A DNA stretch of 30,692 bases from DATCJY01 sp036562565. Lineage in GTDB: Bacteria; Bacteroidota; Bacteroidia; Flavobacteriales_D; Sanyastnellaceae. The notes below the pieces were generated by a model. That model saw nothing but the letters and a program-made list of their open reading frames with translations, had not been told where the DNA came from and searched no databases. Each line of letters starts with the position of its first letter. The stretch's first letter is position 1. This document shows, one piece after another, positions 7,204 through 16,348 of the stretch. The stretch lies in contig DATCJY010000085.1 of NCBI GenBank assembly GCA_036562565.1, positions 1 through 30,692 of the forward strand. Direction: 5' to 3'. The translations under genes and the position numbers were made by a program.

Positions 7204-8958
7204 TTATTGTTTACCGCCAATACCGGTTGGGCTACCCAGACGGTCCATTGCACAACGGAAACCGAGTGTGGACAATGAACGTCTTTCATCAAGGTATCTG
7301 CGTGTGCCCGGGATGGTGTAGTAAGCACGGTCGCGCCAGTTACCACCTTTGTACACGCGTGCACGGTCGTTGATGAGCGTAGTGGTTCCCCACTCGTACA
7401 TGCGGTTTTTATCTTCTTCTTTAGAGTTGTCGTAATAGTAGATACTACTTTGCAAGTCACCATCGCGGTAGTCGATGTAGTCTGCCTTGCGGTAGTTTCT
7501 ACGATCGATGTTCTCTTCTACATTCACTTTCCTCATAGGTGCTTGACCTGCTGTATAAAGGATGTAGTCAGCGACACCATCACGCAAGTCCGGTGCGATG
7601 GGATCTTCGGAGTCAGTAATCAAGTCCATACATTCCTGCATGATGTCTTGCGCTTCGTCCACTTTACGCTGCTGTTCTTTCTCTTCAGCCTGAGCAATTT
7701 TTGCATCGAGGTCATCCAAAAGTTTCGCTCCGTCAGTAGTCAGGTTATTGCTGGCTTGAACTTGTGTACGGTATCTGTTGAGGAAGTATTTCACCCCAGC
7801 GATATCGTAGATGTTTTTGTCGTATTTATCAGCAAACGAACCGTCACTATTCATTAAACGGGTTTGATAAACGTTACCGCGGAATGGGCGGAACTCGCTC
7901 TTGTCTTCCGGAGAAAGTGGACGGTAAACGTCCATTACCCATTCAGATACATTACCCGCCATGTTGTACAAACCATAGTCGTTTGGTGGGTATGCGTAAA
8001 CAGGAGCTGTAATATCAGCGTTATCGTTGAGTGCACCGGCAACCCCCATGTAGTCACCCGCACCGCGTACGAAGTTGGCTCTGATAGTACCGAAGAAACG
8101 GCCTCCATTGTCGTCATTGCGCACATAGTGGCCATTCCATGGATATGTTCTTCTATCGGTAATCAATTCTTGGAATGAGTTACCAATCAAACCAAGGGCT
8201 GCATATTCCCATTCCGCTTCGGTAGGCAGGCGGTATCGTGGCAAGAGGATACCGTCTTCCCAGCGCACGTTACGTGTACCGGTACCTTTTGGGTTCATGT
8301 CTTTCAAACCACCTGATGCAGCATCTCCTTGATACTGACCGGCAAGGTAAGTGTCGGTAGTGAAGTGCTCATCATCGGCCTGACCGGTAGGGTTCATGGT
8401 AAGAATACCTTCACGGATGAGGATGTATTCGTTTACACGGTCTGTGCGCCAAACACAATAGTCAGATGCCTGCAACCAACTCACACCAACTACTGGGTAG
8501 TCGCGGTAAGCAGGGTGGCGGAGGTAGTTCTGAACATAAGGCTCATTGTACTCCATAACTTCTCTCCAGATATTGGTATCAGGAAGAGCGCGGTTGATGA
8601 TTTCAGGATAGGAATCTCCGTAAACCAATTTCAACCAGTGGAGGTAGTCAAGCCAGTATTGGTTGGTTACCTCGGTTTCATCGATATAGAAAGAAGAAAC
8701 CGTCACTCTGCGTGGAATGTTATCCCAGGTGAAGTTGAGATCGTCTTCCACACGACCCATGGTGAAGGTACCGCCTTCCACCAAAACAAGACCGGGACCG
8801 GTTTCCTGTTCGATGAATTCCGGGCGCTCGTAACCTCCGTTTTTTTCATCGTTGTAGGCCCACCCCGTTGCACCGGATCGGCTTTTCGTGCAGGAGCCAA
8901 GGATAACAACAGCCAACAAGGCTACGATTACCATTAGATTTTTTGAAACGAACTTCAT
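7204..8958 (-). CDS. gldJ: Gliding motility lipoprotein GldJ
   Basis: GldJ is a lipoprotein needed for gliding and for stable assembly of the type IX secretion system in Flavobacterium johnsoniae. The 584 residues begin with a signal and lipobox ending in Cys23 (VILGSC). The mature part is a formylglycine-generating-enzyme-like (FGE-sulfatase) domain: LVEGGTFTMG, DETEVTNQYWLDYL, PVVGVSWLQASDYC, YRLPTEAEWEYAA, NVSEWVMDVY (Asn336 onward) and YKGGNWRDRAYY (Gly538 onward), ending GFRCAM. About 195 residues separate the last two motifs, which are usually close; the insert includes an acidic, Gln/Glu-rich coiled-coil-like part (about residues 405-450). It follows the PorP-family gene by 49 bases. 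Enzyme activity is not expected of GldJ; the fold is likely structural. Confidence 0.95.
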   Translation of the reverse strand: MKFVSKNLMVIVALLAVVILGSCTKSRSGATGWAYNDEKNGGYERPEFIEQETGPGLVLVEGGTFTMGRVEDDLNFTWDNIPRRVTVSSFYIDETEVTNQYWLDYLHWLKLVYGDSYPEIINRALPDTNIWREVMEYNEPYVQNYLRHPAYRDYPVVGVSWLQASDYCVWRTDRVNEYILIREGILTMNPTGQADDEHFTTDTYLAGQYQGDAASGGLKDMNPKGTGTRNVRWEDGILLPRYRLPTEAEWEYAALGLIGNSFQELITDRRTYPWNGHYVRNDDNGGRFFGTIRANFVRGAGDYMGVAGALNDNADITAPVYAYPPNDYGLYNMAGNVSEWVMDVYRPLSPEDKSEFRPFRGNVYQTRLMNSDGSFADKYDKNIYDIAGVKYFLNRYRTQVQASNNLTTDGAKLLDDLDAKIAQAEEKEQQRKVDEAQDIMQECMDLITDSEDPIAPDLRDGVADYILYTAGQAPMRKVNVEENIDRRNYRKADYIDYRDGDLQSSIYYYDNSKEEDKNRMYEWGTTTLINDRARVYKGGNWRDRAYYTIPGTRRYLDERRSLSTLGFRCAMDRLGSPTGIGGKQ

Positions 8959-9007
8959 GATTTCCTATTTATGAATTGTATAAAAACGGGTGTAATTATA
9001 TCCTAAA

Positions 9008-10003
9008 CTAAAAAGATGGACAAGCTATTGTGCGAAGTTTCTTCTTTTTTTGACGGCACTCGAAGTAGATACCGAGTGATACTTCGTGTGAGCCACCTGT
9101 AGCAGGGGTAAGCTTGGAAATGGTCACATCGTAGCTATAACCAAAGCGAACTACGTCTGTCTGAATACCCAAAGTGGCAATCATCGCATCGCTGTAGCTC
9201 TTGCCCAACAAACCACCGCGGAACCATACACCCGCTACCAATGGCCCTTTGCTGACGTAAGTACCGATGTTCAGCTGTTGGAACTCTCCTTGTTTGCGGT
9301 AAAGCAAGTTGGGAGAAATTTTCGCGTCACTGTCTCTGTTTCGTTTTTCAATCGGAATAACCGCACCGACATGAGCCGTGTATTTCATCGGTAAGCGGCT
9401 GGTTCCCCAAATCAATGATTCGTTTGGCTCGGTGAGGTGGTGCACAGCGAAACCGCCATAAAACTTATCACTGAAACCGAGAATACCGGCAGAGAAGTCA
9501 ACTGTTTTAACTCCGTCATCACCACCACGAGGAGTTTCTTGCGTATTGTAGATAAAACCTTTGCGTGCATCAATCATGTCGCCAAAGGTGAGTTTGCTCC
9601 AATCCAACGACTTTTGAAGGTAAGTTGCTTGTAAACCTGCCTTGATAGAAAATTTTCTATTGATGGCTTGTTGGTAGGAATAGATACCGGAAACGGTTGT
9701 GGTGTTAAGTGTCCCTTGAGCAGCACGGTCATTCATTACCAATAATCCCAAACCGCCTTGCAAGGTTGGTACGTGCTGATCGTAACTGGCACTCATCGTA
9801 ACGAAATTGCCTGAAAGCGATGGCCATTGGTTGCGGTAGTTCATCACCATTCTAGGGCAGCGGTTAGTACCTGCAAATGCCGGGTTAAGGTAGAGAGGAT
9901 TCGCGTAGAACTGGGTAAACTCAGGGTCTTGTGCTACCACCTCGGTTGAAATGGTCACAAAGAGTAAGCTTAATACAGACAGTAATTGTAAATTTTTTCT
10001 CAT
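9008..10003 (-). CDS. PorP/SprF family type IX secretion outer membrane protein
   Basis: PorP/SprF proteins are outer membrane beta-barrels that work with the type IX secretion or gliding machinery, often beside a large adhesin or PorK-N components. The family signature is clear: after a signal peptide (MRKNLQLLSVLSLLF...VVAQ), the mature protein starts DPEFTQFYANPLYLNPAFAG, followed by NYRNQWPSL and many alternating barrel strands, ending KLRTIACPSF. The ATG at 10003 (331 residues) is preferred to the in-frame ATG at 10126, because it places a normal signal peptide at the N-terminus; the 41-residue extension contains no conserved sequence. It is the first gene of the minus-strand run with gldJ, and is divergent from porU. 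Which PorP paralogue this is cannot be decided here. Confidence 0.9.
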   Translation of the reverse strand: MRKNLQLLSVLSLLFVTISTEVVAQDPEFTQFYANPLYLNPAFAGTNRCPRMVMNYRNQWPSLSGNFVTMSASYDQHVPTLQGGLGLLVMNDRAAQGTLNTTTVSGIYSYQQAINRKFSIKAGLQATYLQKSLDWSKLTFGDMIDARKGFIYNTQETPRGGDDGVKTVDFSAGILGFSDKFYGGFAVHHLTEPNESLIWGTSRLPMKYTAHVGAVIPIEKRNRDSDAKISPNLLYRKQGEFQQLNIGTYVSKGPLVAGVWFRGGLLGKSYSDAMIATLGIQTDVVRFGYSYDVTISKLTPATGGSHEVSLGIYFECRQKKKKLRTIACPSF

Positions 10004-10143
10004 TTGTTTTGAAACGATTTCTACGAATACGCTAAAAAAAGAATTAGCAATAATACAACATTTCGCAGTCAAACTAAATTTGGCCAACGCAATATTCAGA
10101 CGTTTGAAGTGTTTGTATCGTTGCATTTATCCTCATTATTAAC
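10004..10143. promoter_or_regulatory. Divergent promoter region, PorP-gldJ versus porU-porV
   Basis: This 140-base gap separates two divergent T9SS transcription units. On the plus strand TAAATTTG (10075-10082) matches the TAnnTTTG -7 box, 61 bases before the porU ATG. On the minus strand TATTATTG (one mismatch to the consensus) lies about 50 bases before the PorP-family ATG. No convincing -33 boxes were seen. Confidence 0.4.
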
Positions 10144-13100
10144 ATGCGTATTTTACTAAAGTTACTCTTTTTCGTTCCGGCAATTATAATCTCTTTTGCA
10201 GCTCAAAGTATTGAAACTGTACATATCGCTAAAAAGTTACGCTGGACGGATAAATCTGACGCGAGTAAGACGCAATTTGAAGAAGGATATTTTGTACACT
10301 CCAATATAGATGAGCAATTTGGTGGCTTGCCTTACCTGATTCACCGTGAGCAACTCCGCAGTTTTGGGGAGGTTGTATCGGTTCAATTCACAGATACTCA
10401 AACAGATGCATATTTCGGTTCAAAATTATCTCCCGACCAGCTTTTTGCTCTTCAGTCAGACTGGCAAGTAAAAGCCATTGTGGATGATGGTGGCGGAATT
10501 CCTTACCTAGTGGTATCCGTTGTTCCCATCAGAAAAAGCAGCTCCGGACAACTGGAGCGCCTGTTGTCTTTTGAAATGGCTTTGGATATCCAAGATGGTC
10601 CCCGACCCACTTCCAGAGCACTTACGTTTGCATCCAATTCTGTTTTAAGTGAAGGAACTTGGTACAAAATTGCAACGGGCAGAGACGGTGTATATCGCAT
10701 TGATAAAGCCTTGCTCAATCAACTCGGCATTAATACATCCACTCTCAACCCCCAGGCTTTTAATGTATATGGAAACGGAGGTGCATTATTGCCTGAAGAC
10801 AACAGTGTAGAGCGCTATGATGACTTGCAGAAGTGCGCAATATTCTATAGTGGTAACAGCAACAACACCACTTTTGGGGACAATGATTTTTTCCTGTTTT
10901 ATGCGAAAGGTCCGGATACTTGGAAGAATGAAAATCACAACGGATTAGGAAGAAATAAATGGACTCATAAAAAGCATTTTTATTCCGATTCAGCTTACTA
11001 TTTTATTCGTATTGATGATACCGACCCAAAGCGTATTCAAATAGCTGCCGAGCCTTCTCAACCCGCGACTCATACGGTGGACAAGTTTCAGGATTTTCAG
11101 TACATCGAGAATGACGTCTACAATTTATTGAGTTCCGGAAGAAGGTTTTTCGGTGATTTATTTGATGTTAATACCAGCGGACAATTTAATTTCAATGTGC
11201 CCAACGTTTCCACGGTACATCCAGCATCATTGGAAGCAGAGGCGGCAGTGCGCTCCATTGGTGGTGCCAGTTCTTTTACCTTTTCTGTTGCCGGTCAATC
11301 ACAACAAACGATTTCCGTGGCAACGGGAGCAGGATCTACGGACGCTCCGGCTCAGTTGGTAGGTGCTTTCATCAATTTCACTCCCACATCCAGCCCAATT
11401 ACGGTAAATGTGCAGCTAAATAAGTATAGCAATACAGCTGATGTGAAAGGCTATCTCGATTATCTGCGACTCAATGTTACCCGTTGGCTTGTGATGTCAG
11501 GCAATCAAATGAAATTCCGCGATACAACGGGAATCGGTGCAGGTAGAATCGGGGAGTACACATTGACGAATACCCAAGCGAGCACAAGGGTTTGGGATGT
11601 GACCGATATTACAACTCCACGCGAAGTAAGCATCGCCAATGCCAATGGAACAGCTCAGTGGAAATACAATGCCGATCAACTCTATGAATTTATTGCGTTT
11701 AATTCAGCCGGAATGCTAACTCCTGTGGCTGTTGGAGCTGTGCCCAATCAAAATCTCCATGCTGCAGAGGATATTGATCTGGTAATTATTTCGGCACCTA
11801 GAAACCTGACAGCGGCTAAAGCGCTTGCGGATATTCACATCGCACAAGGTCATAGTGTATTGGTCACCACTCCACTTGAAGTGTTTAATGAATTCTCAAG
11901 CGGAAATCCTGATGTCGTTGCTTTCCGGATGTTCATGAAGATGCTCTATGACAGAGCCAACGGGGATCAAGACAAAATGCCTAAAAACCTTTTGCTTTTT
12001 GGTGATGGCGATTGTCTGCGCAACAAGGGTGTAAGCGCATTTCTTGGAAGCAATGTGTTGGTTTTTGAAACGGACGAATCGCTCATGCCATTGTACTCAT
12101 CGGTGAGTGATGATTATTTCGTTTTGTTATCAGACAATGATACGGGCAGTTTAAGTGGTTCTCTGGATGCTGGTGTAGGAAGGATTTGCGCTTCTGATCC
12201 CGCAGAGGCAATGGTTTATGTAGAAAAAGTAAAGGCTTATCTCTCCCAAAACACCACTGCCAATGGAGCTGCTTCATGTTCCGTTTGCGATGAGAACGAT
12301 GTGCAATCACCGTTTGGAAATTGGCGTAATACATTGGTGTTTGTTGCCGATGACCAAGATGGAAGCGGTGGCCCAAATGAACAGGTGCACTTGGAGGATG
12401 CCGAATCCTTTGCCCAGTACCTCAAGGAGCATCACCCCGAGTATAACATTTATAAAATCTATATGGACGCTTACAAGCAGGTGACTACACCGGGTGGTGA
12501 GCGTTATCCTGAAGTGGAAGAGGAAATTCGCACGCGTGTACAGAACGGTGCGTTGCTGGTTACCTACATAGGTCATGGTGGAGAAAAAGGCTGGGCCCAT
12601 GAGCGTGTTTTGGATGAAAACACCATTATGGGATGGACAAATTTGTATCGCATGCCGGTCTTCCTTACTGCTACCTGTGAGTTGGCGCGCTATGATTACT
12701 CCGGATACAAGAGTGCCGGAGAGAAGATGATTTTTAATCCAAAGGGTGGCGCCATTGCGATGTTGACCACAACCCGTGTGGTAACCGTTGGAGGTAACCG
12801 AGTCGTAGATGAGAAATTTTTCAATGTCGCCTTGCGCGAAACCGAATACCCGAATCTGAATTTGGGTAAAATCAATATGCTGACCAAGAATGCACTGCCT
12901 GCAGGTAATACCAGTCGAAGCAATTTCAGCCTACTTGGTGATCCGATGTTGCAAATGGCCTATCCAAAGTATGACGTGAAAACCACTCATATCAATGGAA
13001 TAGAGATTGAATCTTTTACAGACACGCTCAAGGCTTTGCAGGAAGTGGAAATGCGTGGTGTAGTAGTGGATGAGGCCGGCAATGTGCTCACTGACTTTAA

Positions 13101-14046
13101 CGGTTCGGTTTATCCTACTGTTTACGATAAGGAGACCCATGTCTATACCCAAAACAATGATGGCGGTGTAGTTCAAGAATTCCGAACCTTCAATCGAATC
13201 ATTTTTAAAGGTCGGGCCACAGTAACCAATGGGCAATTCAAGTTTCAGTTTGTGGTGCCTTATGACATCAACTACTCTGTGGGTAAAGGCCGGGTGAGTT
13301 ATTATGCCTTGGCCGGCAATCAGGACGGGCATGGTTATAATCAGGATTTTAATATCGGTAGTTCATTGCAGGGCGTAGAGCTCAATAAAGTAGGTCCGGA
13401 GATTGATCTCTTCCTCAATGATTCCACCTTCGTTTCTGGCGGCATCACCGACACCCGCCCATACGTAATTGCACGCCTGAGAGACGAAAACGGTATCAAC
13501 ACCGTGGGCAATGGAATCGGCCATGATATCACCCTCATCTTGGACAACAACGTTCAGAATCCGATTGTGCTCAATGATTACTATGAATCGGACCTGGATA
13601 CATACAAAAGTGGAAAAGTGAAGTATCAGCTCACCAATCTAGAACCGGGCAATCACACTCTGACTTTGAAAGCGTGGGATGTTCACAATAATTCATCGGT
13701 AGCCACGTTGGACTTTCTTGTAACCGAAGATTCTGAAATTGCATTGAAGCAGGTTCTGAACTACCCCAATCCGTTCACAACCAGTACGCAATTCATGTTT
13801 GAGCACAACCAATCATGTGAAACGCTGGATGTTCGCATTCAGATTTTTACAGTGAGTGGAAAGTTGGTTAAGACCATAACTCAAACTGCCCGCCAGAATG
13901 GTTTCCGTTCAGAGCCGATTCCCTGGGATGGCCGAGACGATTTCGGAGACCGTATTGGCAAAGGAGTCTACGTTTACAGAGTAGAAATTCGCAACAGCGA
14001 AGGCCAGAAGGCCGAACAATATGAAAAGCTCGTTATACTCAAATAA
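10144..14046 (+). CDS. porU: Type IX secretion system sortase PorU
   Basis: PorU is the cell-surface C25-family (gingipain-like) cysteine peptidase that removes the C-terminal domain of T9SS cargo and transfers the cargo to a surface anchor such as A-LPS. The 1300-residue length fits. A signal peptide spans about residues 1-21. The peptidase part shows the C25 dyad: His811 in TYIGHGGEKGWAHERVL and Cys845 in FLTATCELARYDYSG, with LLLFGDGDCLRNK and SVSDDYFVLLSD upstream. A long beta-rich region follows, then a C-terminal FlgD-like/T9SS-type domain (LNYPNPFTTSTQFMFEHN ... GKGVYVYRVEI ... EKLVILK). It heads the porU-porV-ispF-cdd block and is followed by porV, its partner in the attachment complex. 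Confidence 0.96.
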   Translation: MRILLKLLFFVPAIIISFAAQSIETVHIAKKLRWTDKSDASKTQFEEGYFVHSNIDEQFGGLPYLIHREQLRSFGEVVSVQFTDTQTDAYFGSKLSPDQLFALQSDWQVKAIVDDGGGIPYLVVSVVPIRKSSSGQLERLLSFEMALDIQDGPRPTSRALTFASNSVLSEGTWYKIATGRDGVYRIDKALLNQLGINTSTLNPQAFNVYGNGGALLPEDNSVERYDDLQKCAIFYSGNSNNTTFGDNDFFLFYAKGPDTWKNENHNGLGRNKWTHKKHFYSDSAYYFIRIDDTDPKRIQIAAEPSQPATHTVDKFQDFQYIENDVYNLLSSGRRFFGDLFDVNTSGQFNFNVPNVSTVHPASLEAEAAVRSIGGASSFTFSVAGQSQQTISVATGAGSTDAPAQLVGAFINFTPTSSPITVNVQLNKYSNTADVKGYLDYLRLNVTRWLVMSGNQMKFRDTTGIGAGRIGEYTLTNTQASTRVWDVTDITTPREVSIANANGTAQWKYNADQLYEFIAFNSAGMLTPVAVGAVPNQNLHAAEDIDLVIISAPRNLTAAKALADIHIAQGHSVLVTTPLEVFNEFSSGNPDVVAFRMFMKMLYDRANGDQDKMPKNLLLFGDGDCLRNKGVSAFLGSNVLVFETDESLMPLYSSVSDDYFVLLSDNDTGSLSGSLDAGVGRICASDPAEAMVYVEKVKAYLSQNTTANGAASCSVCDENDVQSPFGNWRNTLVFVADDQDGSGGPNEQVHLEDAESFAQYLKEHHPEYNIYKIYMDAYKQVTTPGGERYPEVEEEIRTRVQNGALLVTYIGHGGEKGWAHERVLDENTIMGWTNLYRMPVFLTATCELARYDYSGYKSAGEKMIFNPKGGAIAMLTTTRVVTVGGNRVVDEKFFNVALRETEYPNLNLGKINMLTKNALPAGNTSRSNFSLLGDPMLQMAYPKYDVKTTHINGIEIESFTDTLKALQEVEMRGVVVDEAGNVLTDFNGSVYPTVYDKETHVYTQNNDGGVVQEFRTFNRIIFKGRATVTNGQFKFQFVVPYDINYSVGKGRVSYYALAGNQDGHGYNQDFNIGSSLQGVELNKVGPEIDLFLNDSTFVSGGITDTRPYVIARLRDENGINTVGNGIGHDITLILDNNVQNPIVLNDYYESDLDTYKSGKVKYQLTNLEPGNHTLTLKAWDVHNNSSVATLDFLVTEDSEIALKQVLNYPNPFTTSTQFMFEHNQSCETLDVRIQIFTVSGKLVKTITQTARQNGFRSEPIPWDGRDDFGDRIGKGVYVYRVEIRNSEGQKAEQYEKLVILK

Positions 14047-14105
14047 AACCTTAAATCAAGGGCTTGCGTATATTTGTCGCCCCCGTGTTTTTGAAGATTA
14101 ATCTC

Positions 14106-15338
14106 ATGTTAAAAAACCGTTTCTTATTCCTATGTGCTGTATTGCTTGCGGGTAATGCGTTTGCGCAGTTGAACAACCCCGGCAATGGACAAACACGCAG
14201 TACATGGCAACTCAATACTATAACCACAGCCGTTCCTTTCCTTCAAATTGCACCCGACTCTCGTTCAGGAGCATTGGGTGATGCGGGTGTTGCCTTGAGT
14301 CCTACCTCCAGTGCTACATACTGGAATGCTGCGAAACTTGCTTTCGTAGAGGAAGATGTTGAGCTATCTATGAGCTATTCACCTTGGTTGCGTGCTTTGG
14401 TGAATGATATGAGTCTCGCTTACTTGAGTGGTTACAAGCGCCTGAGTAAAAACCAAACCATTGGCGGTTCGTTGCGCTATTTTACTCTTGGTAATATCAC
14501 TTTTACAGATGATCAAGGTTCGGTAGTGCGCGATTTCAAACCCAATGAGTTTGCACTAGACGTTTCATTCGGTCAGAAATTCAGCGATCGTTTCAGTGGT
14601 GGTATTGCCATTCGCTATATCTACTCTAACCTCACCGGTGGTCAAAACGTAATGGGTGCAGACAGCCGCCCGGGCCAAGCTGTTGCGACCGATGTAGGAC
14701 TGTTCTATACCAATGATGATTTGTCACTTGCAGGTAAAGATGCTCGTCTGAACCTGGGTATGAATATCTCCAATATCGGAAACAAAATGCGATATACCAA
14801 TTCCGACAAGCGTGATTTCATACCTACCAATTTGAAATTGGGCGCTGCGTACTCCGTTAAACCCGATGCGCACAACGAATTGACGGTTACATTGGACTTT
14901 AACAAGCTGTTGGTGCCAACTCCTCCACGCTATTCCATTAAAGGTGATACCATCCAACTGGGTAAAGATCCGAATGTTGGTACAGCCACCGGTATTATCC
15001 AATCATTTTATGATGCACCGGGCGATGTCGATAATGAAGGAAATCCAATTCCGGGTAGTGCGTTTAAAGAAGAGTTGCGCGAAATCAATATTGGCGGAGG
15101 TATTGAGTATTGTTATGCCAATGTGTTTGCAGTACGTGCCGGCTATTTCTACGAAAACTACACAAAAGGAAATCGCCAGTTCATTACCATGGGTGTAGGC
15201 CTGAAATATGAGGTGCTTACCATCGATGTGTCTTACCTCATCAGTACAACACAACAGAATCCGCTAGCGAATACATTGCGCTTTACCCTCGGTTTTGCTC
15301 TAGGTAAAGACTCGCGTACTCGCTCGTCTGAAGATTAA
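14106..15338 (+). CDS. porV: Type IX secretion system outer membrane protein PorV
   Basis: PorV (LptO) is a FadL-like outer membrane barrel that collects folded T9SS substrates from the Sov/SprA translocon and hands them to PorU. It has a signal peptide (MLKNRFLFLCAVLLAGNAFAQ) and the family opening TAVPFLQIAPDSRSGALGDAGVALSPTSSATYWNAAKLA, followed by alternating barrel strands to the end. The ATG at 14106 (410 residues) is chosen because it starts the signal peptide directly; the in-frame ATG at 14064 would add 14 non-conserved residues. It lies 59 bases after porU, and its stop is 1 base before the ispF start, so porV and ispF are probably co-transcribed and translationally coupled. Confidence 0.95.
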   Translation: MLKNRFLFLCAVLLAGNAFAQLNNPGNGQTRSTWQLNTITTAVPFLQIAPDSRSGALGDAGVALSPTSSATYWNAAKLAFVEEDVELSMSYSPWLRALVNDMSLAYLSGYKRLSKNQTIGGSLRYFTLGNITFTDDQGSVVRDFKPNEFALDVSFGQKFSDRFSGGIAIRYIYSNLTGGQNVMGADSRPGQAVATDVGLFYTNDDLSLAGKDARLNLGMNISNIGNKMRYTNSDKRDFIPTNLKLGAAYSVKPDAHNELTVTLDFNKLLVPTPPRYSIKGDTIQLGKDPNVGTATGIIQSFYDAPGDVDNEGNPIPGSAFKEELREINIGGGIEYCYANVFAVRAGYFYENYTKGNRQFITMGVGLKYEVLTIDVSYLISTTQQNPLANTLRFTLGFALGKDSRTRSSED

Positions 15339-15339
15339 T

Positions 15340-15819
15340 ATGGAGATAAGAATAGGGCAAGGCTTTGACGTCCATCAGTTGGTGGAAGGTCGTGATCTTT
15401 GGTTAGGCGGTGTAAAAATTCCTCATACCAAAGGTGCACTGGGGCACAGTGATGCGGATGTCCTGCTCCATGCCATTTGTGATGCCATCCTTGGTGCAGC
15501 CAATCTCGGAGATATAGGCTTGCATTTTCCCAATACAAGTATCGAGTTTAAAGACATTGACTCCAAAATACTGCTGAGCAAATGTTGTGATATGGTGCGC
15601 GAGCAAGGCTGGGAAATCAATAACATTGATTGTAGCTTGTGTGTGGAGAAACCGAAGATTTTGCCACATATTCCAAAGATGAAAGAAGCCATCAGAGTGG
15701 CTGCCGGAATAGGTGTGGACAGAATCTCCATCAAGGCCACTACGAATGAAAAAATGGGATTCATCGGAAGAGAAGAGGGGCTGACCGCATTGGCTGTTGT
15801 ATTGCTTATCCGCAACTAG
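15340..15819 (+). CDS. ispF: 2-C-methyl-D-erythritol 2,4-cyclodiphosphate synthase
   Basis: IspF forms the cyclic diphosphate intermediate of the non-mevalonate (MEP) isoprenoid pathway. It has 159 residues, the normal length for this homotrimeric enzyme. Metal ligands are Asp10 and His12 in GQGFDVHQL and His44 in GHSDADVLLHAICDA; the C-terminal part carries DRISIKATTNEKMGFIGREEGLTALAVVLL. It starts one base after the porV stop. Placement between porV and cdd indicates that MEP-pathway expression is tied to the T9SS operon here. Confidence 0.97.
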   Translation: MEIRIGQGFDVHQLVEGRDLWLGGVKIPHTKGALGHSDADVLLHAICDAILGAANLGDIGLHFPNTSIEFKDIDSKILLSKCCDMVREQGWEINNIDCSLCVEKPKILPHIPKMKEAIRVAAGIGVDRISIKATTNEKMGFIGREEGLTALAVVLLIRN

Positions 15820-15857
15820 GCTTCATCTCTTTTCTTTCTAAACTATCAACCTCCATC

Positions 15858-16346
15858 ATGAAGATTAAAACCATCCAAGCGGAAATAGAAATCTATGCCT
15901 CAAAAGCTGAGCTTGAGCGTGAAGATTTACAATTGCTCGAGCGCGCAGAGGAAGCACGGGAAATGGCTTATGCTCCATACAGCAACTTCAAAGTAGGAGC
16001 AGCTGTTTTACTTGAAAATGGTACCATCGTTATTGGTAATAATCAGGAAAATGCAGCTTACCCGAGTGGGTTGTGTGCGGAGCGCGTAGCTGTATATGCC
16101 GCTGCAGCACAACATCCTCTCACACGCATCATGAAAATAGCCATCACTGCAGAGGCTCCCACTTATACCATTATGCAACCTGTAGCTCCTTGTGGAGCGT
16201 GCAGGCAGTCCATATTGGAATATGAGCTGCAGCAACAATCGGATATTGTCCTCTTGTTACATGGTGAAAAGGGAGAGGTCTATCGTATCAAAGGGTTGAA
16301 ACAATTACTCCCCTTGTACTTCGGCCAAGAATCAATACTTGGATGA
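15858..16346 (+). CDS. cdd: Cytidine deaminase
   Basis: Cdd deaminates cytidine and deoxycytidine to uridine and deoxyuridine for pyrimidine salvage. The 162 residues fit the small tetrameric form. Zinc and catalytic residues are visible: Cys73 and Glu75 in GLCAERVAVYAA, and Cys112 and Cys115 in PCGACRQSILEYE. The substrate loop APYSNFKVGAAVL is at about residues 39-52. It is the fourth gene of porU-porV-ispF-cdd; cdd after porV also occurs in Flavobacterium, to my recollection. Its stop is only 2 bases from the stop of the convergent gene of the exosortase operon, leaving no room for a separate terminator. Confidence 0.96.
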   Translation: MKIKTIQAEIEIYASKAELEREDLQLLERAEEAREMAYAPYSNFKVGAAVLLENGTIVIGNNQENAAYPSGLCAERVAVYAAAAQHPLTRIMKIAITAEAPTYTIMQPVAPCGACRQSILEYELQQQSDIVLLLHGEKGEVYRIKGLKQLLPLYFGQESILG

Positions 16347-16348
16347 GC

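Noticed and set aside
8329..8937. Open frame of 202 codons on the plus strand opposite gldJ
   Set aside because: It lies wholly antisense to gldJ, has no recognisable domain, and its composition follows the gldJ codon pattern.
10004..10126. 41-residue N-terminal extension of the PorP-family protein
   Set aside because: It would bury the signal peptide inside the protein, and it covers the divergent promoter region.
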